Shown one piece after another: positions 34,974 through 47,714 of a DNA stretch of 64,000 nt. The position numbers were made by a program, and so were the translations under genes. Positions within the stretch are counted from its first letter, which is position 1; each line of letters starts with the position of its first letter. The notes below the pieces were generated by a model that worked only from the letters and a program-made list of their open reading frames with translations, searched no databases and was not told the origin of the DNA. Source of the DNA: Marsupella aquatica (taxonomy: Eukaryota; Marchantiophyta); the NCBI GenBank assembly GCA_973895155.1, contig OZ316895.1:24428001-24492000 (forward strand), in the 5' to 3' direction.

Positions 34974-34985
34974 TGGTATAAGAGC
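34974..34985 (+). other. Primer binding site variant of the second Copia element
   Basis: TGGTATAAGAGC differs by one base from the standard TGGTATCAGAGC initiator tRNA-Met site. Confidence 0.7.
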
Positions 34986-35429
34986 GCGCCCGCATCGATC
35001 CCCTGCTTAGTTGTTTGATTACTTTGTCGATGAGCATCTCCCAATCAGTACAGAGTTCCACACAATGGGATCTCAATATGTCAGCACTCACAGTCATTGA
35101 GTCTAAAGTCTAAACGTTACGGGTACACTGAATCTGAAATTAAAGCTTGATGGGACCAATAACTCCATGATGTGGGCTTCAAGGTGTAACGCATCATGAA
35201 GAGGGAGAAAATCTGGGTTGAACTGATTGACCCAGAAAGCACTACACCATGCAACCTTATCAGTTGAGCAGCTTGCTGACAGACAGGAATGTGCACTGTA
35301 CATCATCGTCAGCACGGTAAGGGACCACAATTAGTATTCCCTTAGTTAAAAAATTAAATGTGCATTGTACATCATCAGCAGCACCATAAGGGACCACAGT
35401 CATTATTCCCTTAGTTAAAAAATTTGAAG

Positions 35430-35970
35430 ATGACCCTAGAAAGCTACGGGCTGAATTAAAAACTAGATTTGAGTCAGCTGCATTGGGAATTCAGGTGGTC
35501 CTACGTAGACATCTGAACATGCTGCTTAATATGTCAGAAGGATCCTCTGTTGAGGACTTTGTGAAGGACATTGACTCCATCATCATTTAGTTAGCTGACA
35601 CTAGAGATTCTCTTGAAGATAAAGAGTTGATGCACATCACTCTTAGTTAACGGTTTGCCAAATAGTTGGCAACCATGAAACTATTCTTCACCAAACTCTA
35701 AAATTACTTGGTCAGCCACTTCCAAGCAGAAGTTCAACTTTAGACAACTCTCAGGAACGTAACACTCAAGAAGCCCTTGTAGTGCAGTACAATAGTACCC
35801 ACACCAACTACAACAATAACAATTACCGAGGCAAAGGCAAAGGCCATGGGATAATTGGAGGTGGCAGAGGCAACTTGAAAAGTAAGGCGTTTAATAACAC
35901 TGATGGTAGAAAGCAACTATCTGAAAAAGATGGAAAATCAAATCAAAGACCTACAGTTGAGGCACTCTGA
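35430..35970 (+). pseudogene. Copia gag remnant
   Basis: The frame reads LRRHLNMLLNMSEGSSVEDF and VKDIDSI, the mid-gag block of Copia, then stops repeatedly. A Gly/Lys/Asn-rich basic part (NYRGKGKGHGIIGGGRGN, near 35821-35875) corresponds to the RNA-binding tail. No intact zinc knuckle was found. Confidence 0.75.
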
Positions 35971-36459
35971 CACCCGCTCTAACATGCATGTATGTTAGTG
36001 GCAATAGCTCCGCTCTTGATTCCTTTGGTCCATGCTCCACTCTCTCAAATGTGACCACTGTTTCTAGAACATGAGTTCCAATAGCAGGAAAATTAAAGGA
36101 TGTACTACATTTGGCAATAATAAATTAAGTTGTCTGCAAAGTCTTGCAAAGTCTTGTTCAACAACAGCTCTGACTTGACTAAAGCACCCACTGTGGACAA
36201 ATTTGTTCTCAACAGTTTAGAATTGCAGTTATGGCATTTTCACTTGTGCCATGTGAACTTTCATTGGCTCCATCCAATCACAACTAAGTAGCTTGTTGTT
36301 GGAATGCCCTCTCTTCCGCTTGATAAATTAACACCTCTATGACTCCTATGTTCTTGCCAAGCAACATCGAGAACGTGCTGCATGAAAATCCAATAGCCAT
36401 TCAGATCGACCATTGCAGCTGATACACACCAATCTTTGCGGACGATTTGACATCTCAAC

Positions 36460-37663
36460 TATTTAGGGCTCTCATTATCTTCTTATTTTCACAAATGATC
36501 ACTCTCGATTCACTTGGACATACTTTCTTGCTGCAAAGAGTGAAACATTTGCAAAATTCAAGGAGTTCCATGCAAGCCACAGTTGAGAACAAACTGCAGG
36601 CCAAAATCTCATGTCTTTGCTCAGATCGGGAGGAGAGTATCTGTCGGCAGAATTTAATCTCCACTGTGACCAGTACAACATTAGATGACAACTCATTGCA
36701 GCAAATACTCCACATCAAAACAGTGTAGCAGAGAGAAAGAATGTTGCACTCTCCAGCCTGGAGGTTGTAGCATGGAGCATTCAGCTAGCAGGACACATCC
36801 CAGATTTTCTTTGAGATGAACTCATAAAAATTGCTACTTATATTCTCAATAGGTGTGAAAGTCAAACTTCTTCTCTTCATCAGCCACACCTTTTTAGGCT
36901 ATGTATGGATCTAAACCTGATGTTTCTCACCTTAGAGTTGTTTGATATATGTCTAGCCTATGTCCATATCCCAAGACATCTAAGGCAAAAACTATCAGCT
37001 AAGTCTCTTAGAACTGTCTTTCTAGGAAATGATGACAAAACCAAAGCATACAGATGCTTCGATCCTCTCAGACGTAAAATCCTAATTAGCAGGGACATTG
37101 TATTCAATGAGGAAGTTATGCCTGATTCCATTGTTCAGGTTGGCCATGATTGCATTGAGACAATTCTCTCCATAGAATATCCTTTCTTAATTAGGTTCAA
37201 GTGACATCTTGCCTGGTCAACCCTTTACTTCAATCACTAGAATTTTTTGAGAACACCATTGACAATCTTCCTCATTCAATTACATAATTTGGAATCCAGT
37301 CTCCCCATTGATTTGTCTCAAGAGTAGTCTTCTTCACAAGAACAGACCTATGACTCATCAACTTCTCCTGAACCTGAAGTTGTGTGTGATGTAATGCATA
37401 CTGAGTCTGTTAACACATCACTGGATATCTTAGTTGAACCACCAACCCCCACGTCTAGCAGAAGCAGAGCTCTCCCCATCTATCTTCAGAAGGTTTGTGT
37501 GTTAGGATATACACCCAACAATACTAACATATGTCTTGTTGACACATCTGACCCAGTTGATGAGAACATCACATTTGATCAAGCCATTTGTGAGCCTCCA
37601 TGGTATGCTGCTATGACTGAGGAATATCAGTCAGTACTTTCCTTCCTCCCATCTAAAAAATAA
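36460..37663 (+). pseudogene. Copia integrase and RT-leader remnant
   Basis: Readable pieces include FANDHSRFTWTYFLAAKS-like and LRSDRGGEYLSAEFN blocks, NTPHQNSVAERKN, YILNRCESQTS, and the C-terminal KSLRTVFLGNDDKTKAYRCF and KILISRDIVFNEE. Downstream FDQAICEPPWYAAMTEEYQS (about 37577-37632) is the start of the RT module. Stops and frameshifts lie between the pieces. Confidence 0.85.
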
Positions 37664-37667
37664 ACAT

Positions 37668-37698
37668 GTATATATATATGTATATATATATATATTTA
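37668..37698. repeat. TA-rich microsatellite
   Basis: Short alternating TATATA runs directly after the Copia remnant. Confidence 0.9.
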
Positions 37699-37949
37699 TG
37701 TCAATTTAAAATTTAAATTTTTATTAATTTGAATAAAAATTGCATCATTTGTTTTTGGTGATCATGTTACTACTCTGGATGTAATGGCCACTGTCACCCA
37801 TCTTGCATCTCCATGTTCTCACTTTCCTCCTCCTCAACAATAACAAGTTCACAATAATAACCAAAATGATAACATTTTTGTAACAATGACAAACTCTTTC
37901 AAACAATGACATTTTTTATGTTACATTTTTTTGTAGCGCATAGGGAATG

Positions 37950-38370
37950 AGTTTGCCTGTATTTTTTTGTGTTTCCTTTACAACTTTGCCTCATTTGGAC
38001 ACTTTTTTGTCCTTTCAATATATGTTCTTCACTTCAACATTTTCTGTGCATTGCATGAGCATTTTTTGTGTTCTTTACCTCACCATAATATCTTTCTCTC
38101 ACCTTGGACATTTGTTCTCTTCTCAACATATTTTATTCATCTTTACATTTTTTTTTCACCTTGTTATTTTTTCTTTCATCAACATTTTTATTTTTTTTCC
38201 ATTGTGAGTTCCTTTCTTCACCTCAATATCTTTTTCTCACATGGACAACTTTTTCATACGAGCATCGTAGTTTTCTTTGCCTCAAAATCTTTTTGTCTCA
38301 TCGAGAACTTTTTTCACACTAACATTTTTAATTTTTTTACCTCAACATCTTTTGTGAAATACAAGGCAGG
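37950..38370. repeat. Pyrimidine-rich degenerate minisatellite
   Basis: Recurring TTTACCTCAACATCTTTT and CTCACCTTGGACA-like units. They resemble the reverse complement of the units at 23180-23300. The open frames here are by-products of the T-rich composition. Confidence 0.6.
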
Positions 38371-38763
38371 CATTGGCCGGGCTAGTTTCTTTCATATCCA
38401 TCATTCATTCAGCTGAATCTCATCCCGATTAAGATTAAAAGGGCTCCTGCACAAGACTGTGTATTTGATCTATTCTCAATCTATGGTCATCATTGGAGCC
38501 GATTCACTTCCCAATCTAAGATTCTCGCTGAAATGAGCAAATTAGTGTGGTTGGCCTGTCCTCAGTTATGCACTGCAGCTGGCTAACTTTCCAATGGCGC
38601 AGTCGAATTAGACTCTAGTCCAGGATCGGCTGGTTCAATTAATTCATTTGAGACAAACTGTTCAATGTTACTTTGTAGCCGCATAATAGATGCATCACTG
38701 TGAGGTCAGGACAGATATACAGACCCTTTGAATCAATCTGTTTAATACACTTGAGACTAAGAT

Positions 38764-39166
38764 AAGGTGATCGGGTACCGGATCTTTAGCTTGTTGATCG
38801 AATGTGTCTAGGCTAGTACAAGATACGTCTCAATTCAAGAAATGAAAGCGATGGGTGGGCGTAAGGTGATCGGGGACCGGATCTTTAGCTTGTTGATGGA
38901 ATGTGTCTAGGCTAGACGTACAAGATAAGTCTCAATTCAAAAAATGAAGGCGATGGGTGGGCGTAAGGTGATCGGGGCCCGGATCTTTAACTTGTTGATC
39001 GAATGTGTCTAGGCTAGTACAAGCTAGGTAAAGCCTCAATTCAAGGAATGAAGGCGATGGGTGGGCGTAAGGTGATCGGGGACCGGATCTTTAGCTTGTT
39101 GATCGAATGTGTCTAGGCTAGTACAAGGTAAGCCTCACTCAAGGAATGAACGCGATGGGTGGGCGT
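38764..39166. repeat. Tandem repeat, 99-104 bp, four units
   Basis: AAGGTGATCGGGNACCGGAT starts units at 38764, 38863, 38965 and 39069. Each unit also has CTTGTTGATCGAATGTGTC and GCGATGGGTGGGCGT. Units are highly similar, with length changes concentrated after GGCTAGTACAAG. Confidence 0.95.
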
Positions 39167-39169
39167 GTA

Positions 39170-39890
39170 GATTATTTGTTCAAAATTGCAAATGCTGTTG
39201 ATTTCCGGCCGCACGAGACACACCTACGGCGTTACATACTACAGAACGAATAATTGTGGAACTCAAACAGCTGCTTTAATTTGGATTCCTACCGTAATAT
39301 TGGTCCCGGAGTTGAGGTCCCAATTATTAACTGAAGCTAGCCACGCAGGTAGATCTCACATAGTTGCGTGAGTGCATACGGTTTGCAAAGAAGGAAAGGC
39401 TGGTTGGGTGCATCCCACGAAATATAACTCCCAGGTAGAAATCCATACACCACGAGAAGTGCTGTTGTACACACGACAACAGTAAACATTGATATCCAGA
39501 TTATCATTGCAGTCATATATCCAGAATTTTATGTAAAAAAATGATAAAAAAATGTTATTCAACAGGGGATGTGGAGCGCAACAAACGAAGCCTGGCCTGA
39601 CGAGGGCACAGGTGCTTCTGCTGGATACGGGGCTTTAGGTCGCTCTGTTGCGAACCCCTGAATACATGCCATACTCCTTTGGATGCTGTTCCATCCACGA
39701 ATTTACATCCGCCAGTTGATGCAAGACTTGCAGAGATAAGAACTTGCCATGCCTCCAACTTGGGAATAGCATGACTCGAAACGCGTAGTGACATTGCCGA
39801 TGACTCTTTCAAACAAAACGTGAACTAGAGTGTAAAGATGTGTGAGCTTTAGAACAAGCAAACAGTTTAAGGCCCATAACCTGTGATCGT
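39170..39890. other. Intergenic, no supported gene
   Basis: An 85-codon minus-strand frame (39555-39812) has no recognisable family. Confidence 0.4.
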
Positions 39891-40060
39891 TCTCAATAGA
39901 GAGAACAAAACAATTTTACACACATCAATTGACTGAGACTCACATCGAGAAAGATGGTGTACAGATTGTCTTCTTTATTCTCCCCCGCATTCTCCGTGAA
40001 GAGAATGGACAGAAAGCTTAGAATGAACTCAGATCAATACCGCAGAGGGAGGGAGAGATG
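39890..40060 (-). repeat. Dispersed repeat, copy 1
   Basis: Its reverse complement matches 56091-56270 at high identity, sharing TCTGCGGTATTGATCTGAGT, CTAAGCTTTCTGTC, AGACAATCTGTACACC and ATTGTTTTGTT in the same order. Confidence 0.88.
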
Positions 40061-40600
40061 AACCTTAATACCTCACATCCCCGCGGACAATCGAGACAAT
40101 TCAAATACACAGAGAATGTGAACTGCTAACAACGGAAACAAAAAGAACTCTTCAAACACTGACGCATGGTGAGTTCAACGACTTACACCCATGGCAGTTT
40201 ACATGAGTAAAGCTGCAAACGGAAACTCTTAAGAAATGACACGAGGAGTGCAGACAATCACCCTCGGCATTTTACATGAGAAACAAGTAACCCGAGAAAT
40301 TCTCTAACACTAACACAGATAACAGTCGATCAGAAGAGACGACAGAGCATCCTGTGATCACAGATGCTTTCCTGTACCTGGAATGTATATATGCTTCTCC
40401 TCCACAAAAGCTAACTGATGCATCATTGAAACATGTCTGTAACGTAGCGTAGAAACTGGAACGAACAGGTAGTGATTGGTTCAAGGGCCATCCAGGCCTT
40501 CTATACAAACCCTGAAGGCTGCAGATCGATGGATTAATCGAGGTTTGCGACGACAACTATCAGCGGCTTGTGAACCTACAGCTGAATCTTAGTAGTACTG

Positions 40601-43547
40601 TTAGACTACAACAATCAGCGGTTTGTTAAACGAATATCGATAACTGGTTTTATGGAACATGTTATGTGCGGGAATGGAGTTGATGCACGCTTGAATAGTG
40701 GGCTCCAGGGCTCTTCTTTCCTCAGGAGATACTATATTAGTAATCTCCTCAGACGTGGCTAGTATGTCTCGGTTTATGTTTTCAACCATTCCCATCACAA
40801 TCTCGGCGGCAGCGTTGTACGAGCATTGTCGCCAATGGCTGACTAGAAAAACCATGTTGTGATATTCACCGTTCCGCAGCTCCTACAGACACAGGCACGA
40901 GCGATATCAGAACACTGCAGACGACATGTAATCATACAATTATAGTAGACCCTGACATGAATCATATTGGCAAGCCGAATGATTTCTAGTTTCTAAATAA
41001 CGAAGGCCTAAGTAGGACTGTTCCTTTCCATCTGCTGACATGCATTCTGCGTACACAAAAGCCAATCGTTTTCACGAATGTACTTTTCAGTCACCCCAAA
41101 TCAAAATCTAATCGAGACGGTATGTTGGTCAAATACCTTCGGGAAAGAGTAAATGTCGTTGAATAAGCAAGAAGCCAGATTTGAAACCTCGAGTAGATGC
41201 TGGACTCTCTCTGTGAAATACACCTCGTCGGAAGAAATCTTCAAGTTCTTATCCACAAAGTCAGCACCGGGACCCTGCAAGAAGAGCATGGAGCAGAGCA
41301 CCTTTGGTGTGAAGTTCCTATCATGGTTAACCTATTTAACGTTATTTTCGGATATTGAGTCAAAATATACTTCCAGAACACTCTACAGAGGAAAAAATGC
41401 TGTGCAGTGTTTCGTAGTAAGTGCATAATCCGCAGGTAATTTGCATGTCCTAAAATGATATTTATAAGTTAGTGGTCAAACGTTTGTTTCCAACATACAG
41501 AACCATTAATCGTGACCTCGTTACCGAGCCCGTTACTGTAGGTGCATACATTGTAATTAATCGCACTAGCTGATCTCAACTCACCAAGAGCATCTGCATG
41601 CCACCAGAGCCTGTACGATGAATCACGTACTCGTCAGTTGTGGGAACCTTCTTTTGCTTGCGGTGGACACTCTCACGAATATGCCAGCAGAAATAATCGT
41701 TGAACGCGGCTCCTTGACGCAGGCTCCACTCCTTCGGCATCGCCGTGATTGCCTCCTGCCATAGGTCCAGAAAACCACCCGCGCAGGGATTTACTGTTTC
41801 TGGATAAGCTGCACAATATACACGGAACAGAAAATGAGTAACGTTCAAGCTTCAATTCAAGCTTCAATTATATATAATTAAGTCCTCAGGAACGAAGGTG
41901 AGGTCCCCTCTAGAAACCACATACTCTAAAGGGTAAGGCGTTCATGGTCTTCATTGGGGATCGAGGCGAGATAGACATGTTTAAGAAAGGCAACGGACAT
42001 GAACAAAGAAAGCAAAGTAATTATATATAAAAACTTTAATTTTTATTTCGCCACCGAGCGCCAGTGAATTCGTTTGAACCAGTATATAAACTTTCTCCGT
42101 TGTGAGTGAATGGGAAATATCAGCTATTGGTAAGATGAGATCGAAAGTGCTGGAGACTCGGATAAAGATCTAGGTACGTACTGGTACTAATCATTAGAGC
42201 TGGCCCTCGAGAGAGAAACAGGCGCGTAAGTCTCATCAGCAGCAAACATTTGCAGGTTTCCATTAGTCAATACCGTGCCGTCTAACTCATGTTCACTGAT
42301 CACGCACACTTTCATAATCTAAACCAACTAACCAATCTCCACTAGACAAACTAACAACGTTAGAAAGATAGGTTCTTACGTGTCCCAACTGGGTGTTTCC
42401 GTCCTTCAGATAGTGTTTTCTGGCAGAGTTCCTCAATGGATTTTTTGTAAGCTGGCAGCTTATCGAAAAGCCCCAGTAGCTTGGCGATCCACTCGTCACA
42501 ATCATCTGGGAAAGACCAGAAAAGGATCAAGTTCCACTCAATCATTAAATGGTCCGGGCTGTCGGGTGCGTTGTCTCCAACCTGGACTTCAAGGTAGTCA
42601 TCGGCCACGAAGAACATTGTGACAAGCTTTGCTATCCACAGAGTGCCTTCGAAGGGCGAATCCGGGTGGGTCATGCTTAGCACCCTTGGACAATTCATCT
42701 CCACGAACCGTTGGAATGTAACTTCGTTGAACAAGGTGTGCTGGTTCGTTTCTCTGAGCCACTCGTGTGTCAATCCTGAAATGTCATCAGCCCGAGGGTG
42801 CAGCCGGGCAACGATTCCGCAGTCCAGGTCGCGTACCATGTATTGTTTGAGCTGATCAAACTTGTGCATGTTGAGGTCATTTTGTCGCTCACCGAGTTCC
42901 GGGGTAGTCATTGTCGTCGTCATGCCTGACAACCAGCCGAGACAGTGAGTTTATGGAGAGCTAGAATCGGCAGTCCCTTTGACTCAGATCAACTTGACTG
43001 CTGGTATCGTATGAATGAAGGAAAAGTGCACGACCAGAATTCGATCGATATATTGCAGGATGGAGACTGTGTATCTGAAGTGAATGTATCGGAACACAAA
43101 TTGACATGTAGGACAGTCAGATCCCAAGGGGAAGCTGGTGGCCTAAAGTCAGCCGACTAGTCCAGACAAAGGAGGTTGTGAATTACCGCTGCCCCTCAGG
43201 AACTTTGAGACTAAGAATATCGAAAGCAGTGAGGGACCAAATCAACTCAAGATAGAGTGAACATCAAGCCGTTCAGATAATGAGTATCTCGAACTTGGAT
43301 ACCCTCTTATATATGTGTATATCATGAGCCAGCCGATGTACTTCCTTTGTGCGTCATCAACCGCGCAAGCTAGTGGGGAGATACTCGATCGACAACTTGT
43401 TGCGCGCGCAGTGGGAAGGCACTCACCCGGATAGGCCACAGGGTTTTGGGTATTGGTTGTCATGATTTCTCGTGCTGGTGGCACCGTGATGCCAGCACAC
43501 CATTTCAACGTACCGCGGATGTCAATGAACCAATTTCTGCTAGCCAT
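40601..43547 (-). CDS. Microbial-type terpene synthase-like protein (MTPSL)
   Basis: Class I terpene cyclase, ionising a prenyl diphosphate (substrate unknown, FPP plausible) for specialised terpene synthesis. Exons in phase: 43547-43427, 42925-42380, 41808-41585, 41274-41137, 40882-40601 (436 residues). Metal-binding DDYLE lies at residues 149-153 within FFVADDYLEV. The NSE triad is NDIYSFPKE (336-344), its Glu supplied by the first codon of the last exon. A likely diphosphate-sensor Arg is in VIHRTGSGG (Arg287, 49 residues before NSE), and the C-terminal RY pair (SYRYSF, 425-426) is present. All expected class I motifs are intact. The single alpha-domain size and motif forms match bacterial-like plant MTPSLs, not the larger seed-plant TPS. 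There is no clear transit peptide. Exon 1 is supported by phase only; translation could start at 42923 in exon 2 (395 residues). Confidence 0.92.
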
Positions 43548-43572
43548 TGTCGTGGAGTGAAGAATTGTTGCT

Positions 43573-43632
43573 CTTGAAAGAGACGGACAGGGATTGGGGC
43601 CATCTACGGAACCAATCCCTGTCTCTTTCAAG
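43573..43632. repeat. Hairpin upstream of the terpene synthase start
   Basis: The arm CTTGAAAGAGAC-GGAC-AGGGATTGG (43573-43597) pairs with CCAATCCCTGTCTCTTTCAAG (43612-43632), leaving a 4-base bulge and a 14-base loop. It sits 26 bases upstream of the proposed start codon, so may be in the 5' UTR. Confidence 0.9.
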
Positions 43633-43679
43633 ATTGAGCTATTATTATTTACTCTAAGAAGATATATTGTTAGCATATT

Positions 43680-45900
43680 GATTTAAGATATCTGGCACTT
43701 TGTGGATATGATGTATTTAGCGAGCGTAGATTGGAGTTCCGCCTAGCTTGAGGCGCTCTAGATCTTCGCCTTGGCTAGTATGTCCAGGAAAATTCAACGT
43801 CTCTCAAGTGGTTGCCGCAGCCCTTATAGTGTTCCTCGACATTTCTCCTTCAATCTCATAAAAGCTCTGATTAACTCAAAGAGATTTCAGACTTGATCCT
43901 TACAAATCCTTACCGCTTGTCGTCAGCGTTGTGGCAGCTTTCCCTAGAGTTTTAGCACTAGGGAGAGAAAGCACAGCAAAGACAAAGTTAATGTTCATCC
44001 CCATCGAGACAGAGTTTAGGCCGTTGGACAGACTGAAGTTAGATGAGATCACAGCTCGGGCTAGTCATGGCTCCCTTACAGAGCAGGAAAGGTACGTATA
44101 CTGGGGACTAGTTGGATCACTCAGATGGTTAGATGGGATCACGAGAACCACCAGAAAATGCAAAACGGGCTAGACTCTAGAGATAACTTACTGGAGAGAG
44201 CCCGAGACGGTATGATCTGGTTCGAGACGGAGTCTGTTCAATAGCTTGAGAATTGGACAAACTAAACTTAAAATTTCTCGACACAAAACTTAGCATTCCT
44301 GGGTCACGGTCGTACTATTACCGTACGAATCTAACATGATCGTCACTTATCCATTGTTGAAATGACTCGTTCCTTTTCATGAAGAACGTACAGAAAATGT
44401 TGCCAAAAATTCATTTCAAACAATTGTATATATATCAGTTGAAATATGCATTTTCTAATTGCGTGTTAGGAGACGTAGAATTTTTCTACGGGTCACTTTC
44501 GCTCCACCGGGTCCTGCATGTGATTAAGGGGCGGCAGATAAGCGCACTCTCGCGATCAGACTACGACGCCTTCAAGACTCTGATGACTAGATATTTTAAT
44601 AAAAAATGATTCAATGCAGACACGACCTCGATGACTCGCATAATTTATTGAAGAACAGAAACATTTAGCTGTGGACCATTGCATGTATATTAAAAGGCCG
44701 AATATGCGGGCGAATATGACATTCGCTTAGTGCTCTTTAGGCCCACCATAAGATACCTTTCTCGAGGCATTGGGTAAATTTTGAAGCGGATAGTGTACCT
44801 TTCTAGAATGGCGAAAAGATAATCTACAATGGCGAAAGTATAATCTGTGACTCCAAGGACAATGTCCTTTATGTGCTAAATCTTGCCTGTTTTGGCTCCT
44901 TCTGCAGTAAATTGACCTGACTGTGACAATCACACAGGTAGCTGATACAAATGCTATCAGAAAGAGCCTGCGAGAATTACTTTGAGATGAGGGTGATATC
45001 AAACAGAACAAAATCTTTGCACTTGGAGTGCTCAGGAGGTAAGTGGGCGCCTGCATGTACGTGTCCATTCGATCAGGAGTATGGTGTATAACTTCACACT
45101 ACATTTATACACCAGGCCCGTGACCAAAGCTATGTGGTCACAATAGTCTGAACGTACTAATAGACGAATATATTATTTTTACATTAGATAAGATTTCATC
45201 ATTTGACAACAAGCATCAGCATCGCCTCCGCCAGATCGAACCTGCCTAAGTGTTTCGATAGCGTACGACGAACCCTACAGAAGTGTGAATTGTTCTGTCA
45301 GATTACATATGAGAAGAGTGATACCTTGTCTTGAAAAGAATCAGTCAGATCAATTCTATGAATACAACAAAGATAGTCGCAATATTTTCTCCGAGTGCGT
45401 ACGTGCACGATCACAATTAATCTTTGATATAGCTTCAACCATGCATCACTTACGGAGACACTACTTACGGATAAAACCTGGACGATCGAGCCACGTACAT
45501 GATAAGAAGTCGCGATACTAACACCCGGAGAAACTAATTTAAGCGAATAACGTAATTAAGGTGTGCCCACAGTTCGATACATAGTGAACATAGATATATT
45601 CCTGGTCGCTTGTCAGTTGAGAATGCTACTGATAGGAATTTGGAGTATGGGGATAATGCTGTGATGGAAATATTTCGGCGATAAGGGTGCTACTGTGATA
45701 GATATCTCCAGATGTGTGCATACCCGCATTTGAAATTCTGTATGATTTAATGCAGAAAGGTCGATCGTTGTGTAACGTTATCTCTTCACATACACGAACT
45801 GGACAATCAATGACAATCTAGTAGAATATTAACGGGAAATTTCGCAGCAATTAGCTGAAAACCAAGGTAAGCATTCAGTCTTTTGTACTTCGTACCAGCT
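43680..45900. other. Intergenic, no supported gene
   Basis: Upstream flank of the terpene synthase. Open frames of 76-113 codons show no family resemblance. Confidence 0.4.
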
Positions 45901-45918
45901 CCTCTGACTTGATATAGA

Positions 45919-45957
45919 CTCAGGCATGAGCTCCTACAATCGAAGCTCATGCCTGAG
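45919..45957. repeat. 14-bp inverted repeat with 11-base loop
   Basis: CTCAGGCATGAGCT (45919-45932) pairs exactly with AGCTCATGCCTGAG (45944-45957). Confidence 0.9.
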
Positions 45958-45959
45958 AC

Positions 45960-47310
45960 TATTTACGCTCCTTCCCTGCTATACTGCGATTGTTCTAATT
46001 GCCAATTTTCCAAAATCCACGGACTTTGTTCATACCACCGACTTCATATCAATTCCTGAGATGGCTAAGGAAAGAGGTTGATAATGTGTAATGTACTAAT
46101 GGCCGGAGTGTTGACAGTTATTTCGTTTTACTACGTTTCTGAGAATCAGACAAATATTGTTTACAGGCGTCTGCCTCAACTTTTGTTTCAAATATATGCG
46201 AACAGCCTACTTTACAATTTAAGAATCAAATTTGGCGCTCTCTTCTGTAAGAAGAAAGGGGTTGAAGGCAACAAATGAAGAACATCTACTGTATATTTTC
46301 AGGAAAATCAATTCGAGGAAAGAGTGCCCTCTACTTTCGAAAAGCCTGGACGGACCTTCACTTTGACTATGAAGCCCAGATGACTAGCAAAAGCTTGGAT
46401 GGACTTGCTCAAACCATTTGACTTGATTCAGATAACAATGTTTACACTTTTTGCTTAAAATGTGACATCTAAACCATCTTCTTATGTGGAGCTGATTTCA
46501 ACTACATTAGCTAACCGGTTTACTAGATAACTTGAATGACTACTGGACAACTTTGAACCTTCTTGCTGTTTTCAATTACACTACCAGTTTCAACTACATT
46601 ACCTAACTAGTAGGAGTTGTTTGCTTGACCCTCCCATGCATTACTTATCTAGTAGGATTCCTTTGCTTGACCTTCCCATACAGTTCACACGGGAGCTATA
46701 TGGACACTCTCGTTAGTTTGCTGATCAATAGGCTTTGGGATCTTGGTTTTTGGGTCTCTGGTAGTTATTTGTTTCTTTGATTTCTTGTTTTTCTTGGCCC
46801 CTTGTGGTCCCCCCTTGATTGGGTCTTTTGCCTGAGCTCCCAATTTGGCACCATTTGGTTTTTGGCAGTTTGATATATATATATAAGGTAACTTGAAAAA
46901 TGTCAAGACATGAGTTGACAACCTTGAACATGAAAGGAGTCAAGAAATCATGTCATCATTCAGGATCACCATGACATGTTTAATACCCTAAGATAGTCAA
47001 AGTTGAACTACAATCCGCAACTTTTACTTTTTCTTTGGGGTGTAAAAATGAAGTTAAACGTCCAAGGAAATGCAGTCCGGTCCATGGGGATCGGCAAAGG
47101 ACGTCTAGGTCCATCGGGGATTTGGTTTGGCCTACTTTCCCAACAAGCAACAACAATGAACCACCAAAACCAAACTAAAACAGTACGTCTTAAGCTCATA
47201 CTGAAAATAATTGACGATTTACAACCAACGACCATTCAGCTCTTCAGTCGGTGAATTCACTATTTTGCTGCCAACGTCCATCTATAGTAGTGCGAGGAGA
47301 GGTGGAATTG
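45960..47310. other. Intergenic, no supported gene
   Basis: Contains TACATTA/CTAGTAGGA repeats near 46505-46660 and a single unit related to the 51-bp minisatellite near 46785-46830. Confidence 0.4.
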
Positions 47311-47313
47311 AAC

Positions 47314-47419
47314 GATCTGAATCTCATAATTAAAGATCGTACTCACTATGTAACAATCAAAATCATGATCTGAATCTCATAATTAAAGATCGTATTCACT
47401 GTCTAACAATCAAAATCCT
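47314..47419. repeat. 53-bp tandem duplication
   Basis: GATCTGAATCTCATAATTAA at 47314 recurs at 47367, with TAACAATCAAAATC closing each copy. Confidence 0.93.
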
Positions 47420-47714
47420 GAAGGACAGACCGCAATCATGACAATAATTAGACATACCGATAACCGACTGAGGAGGAAGCTGGATCCACACAGTCAAGTT
47501 TTACACTAAAGTAAGTCTCTAATACCCCAAGCAATTAATTTAGCTGGTTCGAATGCGACATGGACCATAGATTCTAGCTCGCCATCACAATGGATCTTAG
47601 TAACTTGTAACTAACTTCGTTTGAATCCTGAACTTCTCCGGCCGGCGGATTAATTAAGTGATGTAATACCCGAGCGGAGAGGTCTGTGACAGTAATGGTG
47701 GATATTCGTCCTGT

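Larger units (their letters stand above)
34794..37663 (+). mobile_element. Second Ty1/Copia retrotransposon, heavily degraded
   Basis: A possible 5' LTR (34794-34972, starting TGTTAGATC and ending TTTCA) precedes a primer-site variant TGGTATAAGAGC at 34974-34985. Then come gag remnants with many stops, integrase remnants and the start of an RT leader. No 3' LTR was recognised. It is not the same family as the element at 1-5.6 kb, to judge by gag and integrase sequence. Confidence 0.85.

Noticed and set aside
37947-38416. Phe-rich frames up to 149 codons
   Set aside because: They arise from a T/C-rich degenerate minisatellite; overlapping frames in all phases look alike.
41101-41301. Terpene synthase NSE motif apparently lacking its Glu
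   Set aside because: The exon reading runs into the intron. Using the GTATTT donor joins Lys to Glu of the next exon and restores the motif.
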